From Bacteroidota bacterium (GTDB lineage Bacteria; Bacteroidota; Bacteroidia; Bacteroidales; GCA-2711565): DNA of 64,000 bases. The notes under the pieces were generated by a model, which saw nothing but the letters and a program-made list of their open reading frames with translations, was not told where the DNA came from and did no database searches. The position numbers were made by a program, and so were the translations under genes. The DNA is taken from the NCBI GenBank assembly GCA_018816945.1, contig JAHIVC010000023.1, positions 1-64,000 on the forward strand. The letters are read 5' to 3'. Below, in pieces: positions 1 through 8,677 of this stretch; within the stretch, counting starts at the first letter, position 1, and each line of letters opens with the position of its first letter.

Positions 1-169
1 ACTTCCTACCTGTCGTAGGCAGGGCACCCTCTGGAAAAAATATATACCCATTCACCTAGTTTATATCCAAAATATTTGCATATTTGAAATATTTATACAT
101 ACTGCGAATGGGTGTGCTCATGCTCATGCTGGGCACACACAAAAAATACATGATAATTGCCGTTTCCGT

Positions 170-265
170 GCTGATTGCGGAGTTCACAGCCCGCAACAAC
201 TTCGGTGCGGCTCGACAGGAAAGTTCTCCGCAATCGGCAACTACATATATTTCCGTACGTTAGGC
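170..265 (+). repeat. attC-like hairpin with GTTRRRY-type core
   Basis: Nested inverted repeats lie directly upstream of the first gene. The outer arms (170-182 and 226-238) pair over 13 bases with one mismatch. The inner arms (188-195 and 206-212) pair around TTCGG. A GTTAGGC at 259-265 fits the integron attC core GTTRRRY and ends 14 bases before the ATG at 280, the arrangement of a gene cassette. I do not find a clear complementary RYYYAAC box on the left side, so this is attC-like at best. It could also be a REP-type palindrome. Confidence 0.4.
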
Positions 266-279
266 AACAGTTTAAAACC

Positions 280-1149
280 ATGCCAGAATATAACATCCAT
301 GACATAGAGAATTACATTTCCTCGATAAAGGCATTATTTGAGAGAATAGAAACTTTGAATAATGAGTTTCCACCTCATTTCGAATATTTGATGATAAAAT
401 GCTTTGAGCCAATAAAAGTTTATAATGCTATTGGTGAAGGCGTTTTTCCAATTATTGAAAGAGTTACTGTTAACAAAAGAGTTCTAAAAGGAAATAATGT
501 TCGAATTAATAAAGTTGATAAATTGAAATATCCGCCAGCAGAATGCATAACAAAATATGGTAGAGCTAATCTGAAGCATCAAAGTGTACTTTATGGCTCT
601 TTTAATTTTATGACAGCTGTTAAAGAAATGAAACCCGAGATAGGTGATTTAATAACAGTTTCAGAATGGAAGATTAAAAATGAAAGCGATAATTTGATTA
701 CTTGTCCAATATTCATGAATCAACCGAAAGATGGAACAATAAATACAAGACTCTTAAACATGTATAATAGTTTTATGCTTGATTTAAAAAGATTTCCACC
801 TGAGATCTCCAGACTTATTTTTGAAATTCATACATTTTATGCAAATTGTTTCGCGAGAAAAATAGATTCAAGCAATAATCAAGGATATATTTTTACAGCA
901 TTGTTAGCTGACAAAATTTTAAATAAAAATAACGGGGGTGTTATAGATGCAATACTTTATCCAAGCACACAGGAAGAACTTAGAACTGAAAATATTGCTA
1001 TAAAAAAAGAATCTTTCGATAAGAAATACACACTTTTTAAAACAACAGAAAAAAAACTTCTGGATTTCTCTGAACAAGGCGATAAATATAAGTTTGAATT
1101 ATTGGGCGAATCACAAATAAATGATGGTGAGACTATATTATGGAATTAA
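280..1149 (+). CDS. RES-domain-like protein
   Basis: Protein of 289 residues if started at the ATG at 280. The frame stays open to 175, but the extra 35 residues come from the hairpin repeat and look non-coding. Residues 73-128 resemble the RES domain: an Arg-containing strand (RINKV), YPP at 84-86, YGRAN at 93-97, then VLYGS...TAVKEMKP at 103-119. A later GGVIDAILYPS segment fits the end of the fold. RES proteins are toxins with an ADP-ribosyltransferase-like fold that act on NAD. Here an extra N-terminal helical stretch of about 60 residues precedes the domain, and no Xre-type antitoxin gene lies beside it. The gene may instead be an orphan or housekeeping RES protein. Low GC and the flanking repeats suggest acquired DNA. 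Confidence 0.5.
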   Translation: MPEYNIHDIENYISSIKALFERIETLNNEFPPHFEYLMIKCFEPIKVYNAIGEGVFPIIERVTVNKRVLKGNNVRINKVDKLKYPPAECITKYGRANLKHQSVLYGSFNFMTAVKEMKPEIGDLITVSEWKIKNESDNLITCPIFMNQPKDGTINTRLLNMYNSFMLDLKRFPPEISRLIFEIHTFYANCFARKIDSSNNQGYIFTALLADKILNKNNGGVIDAILYPSTQEELRTENIAIKKESFDKKYTLFKTTEKKLLDFSEQGDKYKFELLGESQINDGETILWN

Positions 1150-1161
1150 TAAAACTCGCTG

Positions 1162-1333
1162 GCGCGGACTTTCAGTCATAAGTGTTCGAAACATGAAAAT
1201 GTGAGAAATTTTTAGCTGTTTTTTGAATAGAATAAGGATGTTTTGCATCAAATATTAAGATTAATTCTACCTTTTTTATTTTGATTTGTATGTAAATACA
1301 AGGTTTCGAACAGTAGTAACTGCAAGTCCGCTC
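1162..1333. repeat. Long imperfect inverted repeat
   Basis: Arms 1162-1192 and 1303-1333 are each 31 bases and complement one another at 25 positions. They start at GCGCGGACTT and end at GTTCGAAAC. They enclose about 110 bases of AT-rich DNA without an open frame. The outer ends resemble the CGCGGACT-type REP palindromes seen in Bacteroidota. The element fills most of the 342-base gap 1150-1491. It may be a miniature element or a remnant; I see no target-site duplication that proves mobility. Confidence 0.6.
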
Positions 1334-1491
1334 GAGCAAATTATCGATGGAAATTTTTAAAAATTGAATAAATAATCCTTCTTCCGGATTTTTTCTTTTC
1401 TATTATTTTCGATTTAATTAATGGGTGGATTTAAGGTTGTCATTCAAAAATTATCCTAAATTTATCTCCTTATAATCAAAACCTAATTAAC

Positions 1492-1695
1492 ATGAAAAAG
1501 AGCCGTACCATTCGTCAAATGATTTTCCCATTCTTTATTCCATTTATGATCTATCTGGTTTTCTATGACAGAATTAGCATAAAACCTTCGGAGGCAGGTT
1601 TTTGGATGATTATTACAATGGGAATGGCCATTGGGGTATTGATCACCCATTTGTTTATCTGGAATCGTGAACGTAAAAATAAAGCCGCCAAATAG
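1492..1695 (+). CDS. Small membrane protein, two predicted TM helices
   Basis: 67-residue protein with a basic N-terminus (MKKSRTIRQ), a hydrophobic stretch at about 10-25 (IFPFFIPFMIYLVFY), a short polar loop, a second hydrophobic stretch at about 38-57 and a basic tail (RERKNKAAK). This is the layout of a two-helix inner-membrane protein with both ends in the cytoplasm. I recognise no family. The gene stands alone on the + strand between the inverted repeat and the fermentation genes. Its composition matches chromosomal neighbours. Confidence 0.55.
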   Translation: MKKSRTIRQMIFPFFIPFMIYLVFYDRISIKPSEAGFWMIITMGMAIGVLITHLFIWNRERKNKAAK

Positions 1696-1733
1696 AATTT
1701 AGAGTAATCTCTTCAGTGTTCAATAAAATTTCT

Positions 1734-1741
1734 TAATTTTG
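1734..1741 (+). promoter_or_regulatory. Promoter -7 box (TAATTTTG)
   Basis: TAATTTTG matches the Bacteroidota sigma-ABfr -7 consensus TAnnTTTG. It lies in the 312-base gap 1696-2007, 32 bases before a possible small ORF (1773-1874) and 267 bases before the acyl-CoA synthetase gene. It could drive either; no clear -33 TTG is seen. Confidence 0.35.
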
Positions 1742-1772
1742 TGGCTCAAAGCATATCTAATAAAAAATAGTT

Positions 1773-1874
1773 ATGAGCACGTTTAAACCATTATTCTTCT
1801 CGTTTACTATTTATCATACAGCGGTTAAATGCCATAGCATTCAAATTCCTTATAATACCACCTGGCGCGAATAA
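1773..1874 (+). CDS. Possible 33-residue peptide ORF
   Basis: A short frame starting MSTFKPLFFS and ending TTWRE lies behind a promoter-like TAATTTTG. It is too short for composition to separate coding from chance, has no recognisable motif and may equally be the leader of the downstream 2008 gene. The rest of the gap 1875-2007 shows only AT-rich sequence. Confidence 0.2.
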   Translation: MSTFKPLFFSFTIYHTAVKCHSIQIPYNTTWRE

Positions 1875-2007
1875 TCAAAACAACATAAAACAAAGCATCA
1901 TATCCAATTACTGTTCTTTCTTATATCAAATTAATGTTAGTGATATGACTGGGTTTTATTAAAATGATTTATTCGTTTTATTAATTATTTTTTTAAAATT
2001 TAATTAA

Positions 2008-4074
2008 ATGATTACAAAGGAACTTATTGAACCCCGTAGTATTGTTGTTGTAGGAGGTTCAACTGATATACAAAAGCCGGGTGGAAAAGTCTTAAAAAAT
2101 ATTTTGGATGGCAATTTTAAAGGTGATTTATATGTTACCAATCCAAAAGAACATACCGTTCAAGGTATTCAAAGCTTTCGCGATGCCAGTGAACTGCCGG
2201 ATGTTGATCTTGCCATTATTGCCATAGCAGCACTCTTTATTCTGGAAACCATAAAAACTTTAGCGTATACAAAAGGAACTAAAGCATTCATTATATTATC
2301 CGCAGGTTTCAGTGAATTTAGTAAGGAAGGAAAAAATCTTGAACAGGAAGTAGTTGAAGTTATCAATAGTGTTGATGCTAGTTTGATTGGCCCAAATTGT
2401 ATTGGTGTAATCCTTCCAACTTATCACGGTGTATTTACGCTTCCAATTCCAAAGTTGGATCCAAAAGGGTGCGATTTTATTTCTGGATCAGGTGCAACTG
2501 CTTGTTTTATACTTGAATCTGCAATTCCTAAAGGCCTGACATTCGCGAGTGTTTTTTCTGTTGGAAATAGCGCTCAATTGGGTGTAGAAGAAGTGTTGCA
2601 ATATTTCGACGAGACCTTTAATACTAAAACAAGCTCAAAGGTTAAACTCCTTTATATTGAAGATATAGCCAAACCTGAATTATTGCTGAAACATGCAGCA
2701 TCGCTGATCAGAAAAGGATGTAAAATTGCAGCCATAAAAGCAGGTAGTTCGGAAGCAGGAAGCAGGGCAGCGTCCTCTCATACCGGAGCGCTGGCCAGTT
2801 CGGATGAAGCAGTTAATGCACTCTTTAAAAAAGCAGGTATCGTTCGATGCTACGGCCGGGAGGATTTAATCAATGTTGCTTCGGTTTTTATGCATCCGGC
2901 CTTAACAGGGAAAAATATTGCAATTATCACACATGCAGGCGGCCCTGCCGTAATGCTTACGGATTCATTATCAAACGGAGGATTAAAGATCCCTGCCATT
3001 GAAGGTCCGGATGCCAAAGCTTTGCTCGACAAACTATTCCCCGGGTCATCAGTAAGCAATCCTATTGATTTTTTGGCAACAGGTACAGCCGAGCAACTTG
3101 GAATCATCATTGATTATGTAGATCAAAAATTTGACCAGATCGATGCCATGATTGTCATTTTCGGAACTCCCGGTTTGTTTGATATTTCCGATGTTTATAA
3201 AGTATTGGATGAGAAAATGAATTCAGTTAAGAAACCTATTTTTCCCGTACTGCCTTCAATCCAAACTGCTGGTAGGGAAATTAAAGAATTTTTATCCAAA
3301 GGAAGAATTAATTTCCCGGATGAAGTATTGCTCGGAGATGCATTGGTAAAAATTTACAATACCCCAGCCCCTGCTCCTTCAAACATTGAACTTCCGGCTA
3401 TCGATAGAGTTGGAATAAGAGAAGTAATTGATAAGGCTGAAAACGGTTATCTGTCACCTGTCCAAGTTGGTAAATTGTTGGATGCTGCAGGAATAAGTCG
3501 GTCAAATGAGAAAGTAGTCAATTCAGAAACCGAAGCGATTGAATTCGCAAAGAACGTTGGTTATCCGCTGGTTATGAAAGTTGTCGGTCCTGTTCATAAG
3601 TCGGATGTTGGGGGGGTTGTGCTGAATGTAAATAAATTAGAGACTGTTATTGCCGAATATCATCGATTGATGAAAATTCAGGATACAACCGCCGTTCTGA
3701 TGTATCCCATGCTTTTTGGAACTGAAGTTTTTATTGGAGCCAAAAGGGATGATAAATTCGGCCATTTGGTATTGTGTGGGCTAGGCGGCATTTTTGTCGA
3801 AGTTTTAAAGGATTTCAGCACAGGTATTGCACCTTTATCGAAACACGAAGCTGGACAAATGATAAAACAATTAAGAGGATATGGAATTATTAAGGGAGCC
3901 AGAAAACAAGATCCGGTTAATGAGGATCTTTTTGCTGATGCCATTGTTCGTATTTCAGCACTCGTAATAGTTGCACCTGAAATTTTGGAGATGGATTTAA
4001 ATCCATTGCTTGGAACACGAACCAGTCTTACAGTTGTTGATGCACGAATAAAAATTGATAAAATGATGCCATAA
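2008..4074 (+). CDS. Acetate--CoA ligase (ADP-forming), fused alpha-beta
   Basis: 688-residue ADP-forming acyl-CoA synthetase that converts acyl-CoA, ADP and phosphate to free acid, CoA and ATP. It yields ATP by substrate-level phosphorylation in amino-acid and pyruvate fermentation. The N-terminal CoA-binding Rossmann part begins IVVVGGSTD. GPNCIG lies near 128-133, and the phospho-accepting His is His258 in SSHTGALA. The C-terminal third (from about 480) is the ATP-grasp beta subunit, with YPLVMKVVGPVHKSDVGGV. Length and order match the fused alpha-beta form. A 76-base gap separates it from the aminotransferase; with the ferredoxin-dependent oxidoreductase at 11835-14552 it completes a 2-oxoacid to acid route. 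Substrate (acetyl-, isovaleryl- or arylacetyl-CoA) cannot be read from sequence. Confidence 0.88.
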   Translation: MITKELIEPRSIVVVGGSTDIQKPGGKVLKNILDGNFKGDLYVTNPKEHTVQGIQSFRDASELPDVDLAIIAIAALFILETIKTLAYTKGTKAFIILSAGFSEFSKEGKNLEQEVVEVINSVDASLIGPNCIGVILPTYHGVFTLPIPKLDPKGCDFISGSGATACFILESAIPKGLTFASVFSVGNSAQLGVEEVLQYFDETFNTKTSSKVKLLYIEDIAKPELLLKHAASLIRKGCKIAAIKAGSSEAGSRAASSHTGALASSDEAVNALFKKAGIVRCYGREDLINVASVFMHPALTGKNIAIITHAGGPAVMLTDSLSNGGLKIPAIEGPDAKALLDKLFPGSSVSNPIDFLATGTAEQLGIIIDYVDQKFDQIDAMIVIFGTPGLFDISDVYKVLDEKMNSVKKPIFPVLPSIQTAGREIKEFLSKGRINFPDEVLLGDALVKIYNTPAPAPSNIELPAIDRVGIREVIDKAENGYLSPVQVGKLLDAAGISRSNEKVVNSETEAIEFAKNVGYPLVMKVVGPVHKSDVGGVVLNVNKLETVIAEYHRLMKIQDTTAVLMYPMLFGTEVFIGAKRDDKFGHLVLCGLGGIFVEVLKDFSTGIAPLSKHEAGQMIKQLRGYGIIKGARKQDPVNEDLFADAIVRISALVIVAPEILEMDLNPLLGTRTSLTVVDARIKIDKMMP

Positions 4075-4150
4075 CAGATAAAATTGGCTGTTTATGGTTG
4101 ATAGACTTTTAGTAATATTGCAATGATTAAAACATTAAAAAAGATAAAAT

Positions 4151-5497
4151 ATGGGTAACCTAGACTCTGAATTTAAAAATACCCCGATCGATTCCGAAAT
4201 TGTTAAACAAAAAATTATAGAGAGCGGTCTTCAAAACGTTGGCAGAGCCACAATTCGTGAAATATATCGGCTAGTAAGCAATATCGAAGAAGCAACAGGC
4301 GAAAAATTCATTCGCATGGAGATGGGAATACCGGGTATACTCAGTCCGCAAATAATTATGGATGCAGAAATCGATGCAATCAAAAAAGGGGTGAATTCAG
4401 TATACCCCATGTTGGAAGGCGTTACGGAACTGAAACATGAAATATCAAAATTTATTAAATTATTCCTGAATCTGGAGGTAGATTATAACGGTTGTATCCC
4501 AACCGTTGGCAGCCTTCAGGGAAGCATGTCCTCCTTTATTACCATTGATAATATGTGGGAGGATCGTGATACCGTTTTATTCATTGACCCTGGATTTCCG
4601 CTTCACCGACAACAACTTAACATCTTGGGCAAAAAATCTGAATCCTTTGATGTGTATAATTTTCGAGGTGATAAGTTAAAGGAAAAATTAGAATCATTCC
4701 TGAGTAAAGGTCACATTCATTCTATTTTATATTCTAATCCAAATAATCCATCCTGGATTTGTTTTACCGAAAAAGAATTAAAAATTATTGGAGACCTTGC
4801 AAATAAATATGATGTAATCATACTTGAAGATTTGGCCTATTTCGGAATGGATTTTAGAAAAGATTATTCCATACCCGGTGAACCTCCTTACCAACCAACT
4901 GTGGCAAATTATACGGATAATTATATTCTGATAATATCTTGTTCAAAGATTTTTAGTTACCCCGGTCCGCGAATTGGAATGATGGTTATTTCCAATAAGT
5001 TACAAAATCTAAGAAGACCGGCTTTAAAAAGGTTTTTTGCCACGGATAGCTTTGGCTATTCCATTTTATTCGGAGCTATTTATGCACTTAGTGCCGGATG
5101 CGGCCATTCTGCTCAATACGGTTTACTGGCCATTCTAAAAGCTTTGAACAGTGGGGAACATAATTACAGGGAAGATGTAATTGAATATGGCAAAAAAGCT
5201 CACATCATGAAGAAATTATTTACTGATTACGGTTTTGATATTGTTTATGACAAAGACGACGGTACTCCCATAGCCGACGGTTTTTATTTCACAATTTCGT
5301 ATCCGCTGTTTACAGGTAAAGAGTTGATTGAAAAGTTATTGTATTATGGCATTAGTGCTATCACACTTGATGTAACACGAAGTGAGCGGCATGAAGGTTT
5401 ACGTGCCTGTGTATCGCTTGTTCAGAGAAATCAATTTCCTATACTCGAAAGCAGGCTAAAGCGATTTCATGAGAATTATCCATTACCAAATAAATAA
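4151..5497 (+). CDS. Class I/II PLP-dependent aminotransferase
   Basis: 448-residue fold-type I aminotransferase. The Schiff-base lysine is Lys266 in SCSKIFSYPGPRIG. The PLP-contacting Asp and Tyr sit in VIILEDLAYFGMDF, the Asn in YSNPNNPSW, and a carboxylate-binding Arg is likely near the C-terminus in RACVSLVQ. It would move an amino group from an amino acid to a 2-oxoacid acceptor and so supply 2-oxoacids to the oxidoreductase encoded downstream. An N-terminal extension of about 40 residues precedes the usual start of the fold. Amino-acid specificity is not evident; aromatic or branched-chain substrates would fit the neighbours. The 249-base gap to the next gene has no convincing ORF. Confidence 0.85.
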   Translation: MGNLDSEFKNTPIDSEIVKQKIIESGLQNVGRATIREIYRLVSNIEEATGEKFIRMEMGIPGILSPQIIMDAEIDAIKKGVNSVYPMLEGVTELKHEISKFIKLFLNLEVDYNGCIPTVGSLQGSMSSFITIDNMWEDRDTVLFIDPGFPLHRQQLNILGKKSESFDVYNFRGDKLKEKLESFLSKGHIHSILYSNPNNPSWICFTEKELKIIGDLANKYDVIILEDLAYFGMDFRKDYSIPGEPPYQPTVANYTDNYILIISCSKIFSYPGPRIGMMVISNKLQNLRRPALKRFFATDSFGYSILFGAIYALSAGCGHSAQYGLLAILKALNSGEHNYREDVIEYGKKAHIMKKLFTDYGFDIVYDKDDGTPIADGFYFTISYPLFTGKELIEKLLYYGISAITLDVTRSERHEGLRACVSLVQRNQFPILESRLKRFHENYPLPNK

Positions 5498-5746
5498 TCG
5501 TTTTAACGATTTCTGATCATGAAAAGATATAGTTCAACATACAATTGGAAATTTGAAATGATTATATTTCTTGTTTGTTATTATTATCCTTGAGGATCAG
5601 ATTTATTGTTCATCAAATGTCGATCTGTCTATTTTTTCGGTTCAGAAATTAATCCGATTTATAGAAATTCAGATAGGCATAGGTTCAATTAAAACAAGAG
5701 GAGAATCAACAAATATCATTATTACACATTATAAAAAAAATAGCAT

Positions 5747-8383
5747 ATGTTAGCAGAACCTTATAAACTGAAAACTATCAGAAATTTAGTTTTCACAAGC
5801 TTTCAAGAAAGAATAGACGCCTTGATGGAAGCCGATTACAATACTTTTAATATCCCTTCATATCTTGTAACTTTTGATATGACAAGTCAAGGAACAAGTG
5901 CAGTTAGTCAGGATCAGTTCTCCGGATTATTCATCGGAGATGAAACTTATGCCGGTAGCCGTAACTTTGAAAACCTTGTCAATAATGTAAAAAATATTTT
6001 CGGCCATGAGCATGTTTGCCCCACTCATAATTTGAGAGGATCGCACAAATTGATCTCAACAACCATGGTTAATGCATATGACATTATTTATTCAAACTCT
6101 GAAAAACCCGGAGAGCTGATCAAAGAACGAAAAGCTACGATGGAGGTTTTAAAGGTAAATGATAAAACTTTTTCAGGAAATATTAATGTCGATCAATTAA
6201 GGAAAAAACTTGAAGGCAAAAAACAACCTTTTGTCTACATTGAATTATATGCAGATGGTTATAAACCTATTTCCTTTGCAAATTTGAAAGAAACTCACAA
6301 AATCGCCGAGGAAAACGATACCGTTCTGGTTATTAATGGATCATACATACTTTCTTCTGCAAATTACATTCGCAAAAATGAAGAAGGATTTGAGAATAAA
6401 ACAATTGCTGAAATCGTTAAAAAAATAGCTTCTCTTGCCCATGTTTTTGTAATTGATGCCGGTCAGGACCCACGTTCGAACACAGGTGGATTAATCGCCA
6501 CCGACAATGATGAATTGTATGACAAATACATGAATGAAGTGGTTGTCTATGAAGGTTTGCATACCTATGGAGGAATGGCGGGACGTACGATGGAAGTTTT
6601 TGCCAGAGGATTGGAAGAAATGGTTTATGAGCAACAGGCAATGTGGATATTCCAACAAACGGACTATTTTGCAGCTCAATTAAAAAACATTCCTTACTTT
6701 TTAGGTGCAGATGGAATTTATATCAAAGCCGATGAATTTTTACCCAATGTTGAAAACCCTGCATTTACTTTAGCAGCTGCATTATACTTAAAGTCAGGAG
6801 TAAGAACTTTTCTTGAGGATAGATTTGGTGTAACAATTCTACCCCTTCAAATTCCACGCATGGCTTTAACCAATGAGCATTTGAGCGAAATAGCTGAAGT
6901 TGTGAACCAACTCTTTGAAGAAAGAGAAAAAATTACAGGACTTGTACTGCAAAATGAGCCGGATTGGAATGATGAAGCCCTGTTTAAATGGAAAAGACCG
7001 ATCATTAAAGATTTCCTATTTGAGAGTGAGCCTTTTAATATTCAACAAATTGAATATGTTGGTGAAGCAACTAAAAAGGAAAGATTGAAATATGCCAAAG
7101 AAGCAGGTTATAATACCTTCTTGCTTCAATCAAAACATGTGGTAATCGATTTTTTAACCGACTCGGGAACTACCGCTCAAAGTACCGATCAATGGGCAAC
7201 TTATTTGAGCAGTGTTGAAACTCAAGCTAGTAGTGAAAATTATTTTGACCTGGTCGAAACCTTGATGGAAGTTACGGGTTACAAATTTATTATCCCTACC
7301 CATCAAGGACGGGCAGCCGAACACATTATGTCGCAATGCCTTATAAAAGATGGTATTGTTCCGGGTAATATGTATTTTACAACTACCAAATTACATCAGG
7401 AGATGGCCGGAGGGACTTTTGCCGATGTGATTTGTGATGAAGCACACGATCCAACCAGTACTTTCCGCTGGAAAGGAAATATCGACCTGAAAAAGCTTAA
7501 GAAAATTGTTGATGAAAACGGTGCCGATAAAATTCCTTATATCAGTTTTGAATTAAGTGTAAACCTTGCTGGTGGTGAACCGGTGCATATGGATAATGCA
7601 AAAGAAGTTTACGAATATTGTGAAGCTAATGACATTTACTTAATGTGGGATGCAACGCGTGCAATTGAAAATGCTTATATGATCAAAAAACATGATCCAA
7701 GATATGAGCATACTTCCATTGCCGATATTGTTCACGAACTTTTTAGTTATGGACATGGATGTACGGTATCCAGCAAAAAAGATTATATGGTTAATATTGG
7801 AGGTTTCCTTGGTATTAAAGATGATGAGGAATTCTACATGAAAGCTCTCGAGATGCTTCGCAAGTATGAAGGTTCGATCACCACAGGTGGTCTTGCTGCC
7901 GCAGATTTAGCGGTTCACGCATTGGGTGCTATGGAAATGTTGGACTTCAGATATATTAAAAATCGTGTGGAACAAACCCAATACCTTGGCGAAAAATTAT
8001 TAAAAGCCGGTGTACCTATCGTTGAGCCTGTTGGCTCGCATGCAGTATTTTTGGATGCAAAACGATTTTTATCTCATTTGGATCAGGACGAATATCCATC
8101 TCAAGCACTTGCAACTGCCTTATTTATTGATTCAGGAGTACGTGCCATGGAAAGAGGAAATGTTTCTAAAGGACGGCAACCAAATGGCAAAAACTACCGT
8201 CCTTCACTCGAACTGGTACGTTTAACCATTCCAAGAAGAGCATACACCAATGCACATATGGATTTAGTTGCGGAGAGCATCATCAATCTCTATAAGAAAA
8301 GAGAGACAATTAAAGGCCTCCGCTTCACTTATGAACCCAAAAACCTGAGATTCTTCCAGGGTCGGTTCGAAGAAGTAAAATAA
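5747..8383 (+). CDS. Tandem-fused tyrosine phenol-lyase-like protein (pseudo-copy + active copy)
   Basis: 878 residues, twice the usual 456: two complete beta-eliminating-lyase units (about 1-420 and 425-878) in one frame. Numbering below in brackets is Citrobacter tyrosine phenol-lyase (TPL). The C-copy keeps the PLP lysine Lys678 (K257) in SSKKD, DATR (D214, R217), VNLAGG (N185), PTHQGR (R100), LTDSGT (S51), VRLTIPRR (R404) and Arg803 in MERG (R381, which marks phenol rather than indole substrates). It has Gln493 for Y71 and Thr713 for Y291. The N-copy is the mirror image: Gln240 replaces the lysine and S51, N185, D214, R217, H343, R404 and F448 are lost, but Tyr68 (GDETYAG) and Tyr274 (TYGG) remain. 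Those two tyrosines are donated across the dimer in this family. Expected reaction: L-tyrosine to phenol, pyruvate and ammonia; tryptophan or another substrate is possible. Confidence 0.88.
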   Translation: MLAEPYKLKTIRNLVFTSFQERIDALMEADYNTFNIPSYLVTFDMTSQGTSAVSQDQFSGLFIGDETYAGSRNFENLVNNVKNIFGHEHVCPTHNLRGSHKLISTTMVNAYDIIYSNSEKPGELIKERKATMEVLKVNDKTFSGNINVDQLRKKLEGKKQPFVYIELYADGYKPISFANLKETHKIAEENDTVLVINGSYILSSANYIRKNEEGFENKTIAEIVKKIASLAHVFVIDAGQDPRSNTGGLIATDNDELYDKYMNEVVVYEGLHTYGGMAGRTMEVFARGLEEMVYEQQAMWIFQQTDYFAAQLKNIPYFLGADGIYIKADEFLPNVENPAFTLAAALYLKSGVRTFLEDRFGVTILPLQIPRMALTNEHLSEIAEVVNQLFEEREKITGLVLQNEPDWNDEALFKWKRPIIKDFLFESEPFNIQQIEYVGEATKKERLKYAKEAGYNTFLLQSKHVVIDFLTDSGTTAQSTDQWATYLSSVETQASSENYFDLVETLMEVTGYKFIIPTHQGRAAEHIMSQCLIKDGIVPGNMYFTTTKLHQEMAGGTFADVICDEAHDPTSTFRWKGNIDLKKLKKIVDENGADKIPYISFELSVNLAGGEPVHMDNAKEVYEYCEANDIYLMWDATRAIENAYMIKKHDPRYEHTSIADIVHELFSYGHGCTVSSKKDYMVNIGGFLGIKDDEEFYMKALEMLRKYEGSITTGGLAAADLAVHALGAMEMLDFRYIKNRVEQTQYLGEKLLKAGVPIVEPVGSHAVFLDAKRFLSHLDQDEYPSQALATALFIDSGVRAMERGNVSKGRQPNGKNYRPSLELVRLTIPRRAYTNAHMDLVAESIINLYKKRETIKGLRFTYEPKNLRFFQGRFEEVK

Positions 8384-8392
8384 AAAAATAAG

Positions 8393-8662
8393 CAACAAAT
8401 AACAACCTGCCTGCCGCAGGCTGGATAACAAATAACAAATAACAAATAACAAGTAACAAATAACAAGTAACAAATAACAAATAACAAGTAACAAAAAACA
8501 AATAACAAATAACAAATAACAAATAACAAATAACAAGTAACAAATAACAAATAACAAGTAACAAAAAACAAATAACAAGCAACAAATAACAACCTGCCTG
8601 CCGCAGGCTGGATAACAAAAAACAAGTAACAACCTGCTTGCGGCAGGATAACAAATAACAAA
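8393..8662. repeat. Heptanucleotide repeat tract with embedded palindromes
   Basis: About two dozen 7-base units of the type AACAAAT or AACAAGT. They are interrupted by three palindromes: CCTGCCTGCCGCAGGCTGG at 8406-8424 and 8593-8611, and a variant at 8633-8647. Because 7 is not a multiple of 3 and the unit lacks stops on the minus strand, all three minus frames stay open and give false hydrophobic ORFs. It separates the lyase gene from the four-helix-bundle gene and fills the 294-base gap. Confidence 0.9.
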
Positions 8663-8677
8663 ATACTAATAAATCCT

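Noticed and set aside
1162-1333. Second attC site downstream of the RES-like gene
   Set aside because: No GTTRRRY core at the right end and arms longer than usual; kept only as an inverted repeat.
5571-5753. 60-residue + strand ORF upstream of the lyase gene
   Set aside because: Overlaps the lyase start, no motif, AT-rich intergenic composition.
8264-8661. Three overlapping minus-strand ORFs of about 110-122 residues with repeated LLFVICY
   Set aside because: They are the product of a stop-free 7-base repeat read in all three frames; no start signal or family, and they overlap the lyase gene end.
8393-8662. CRISPR-like array
   Set aside because: Units are 7 bases and contiguous, with no spacers and no cas genes nearby.
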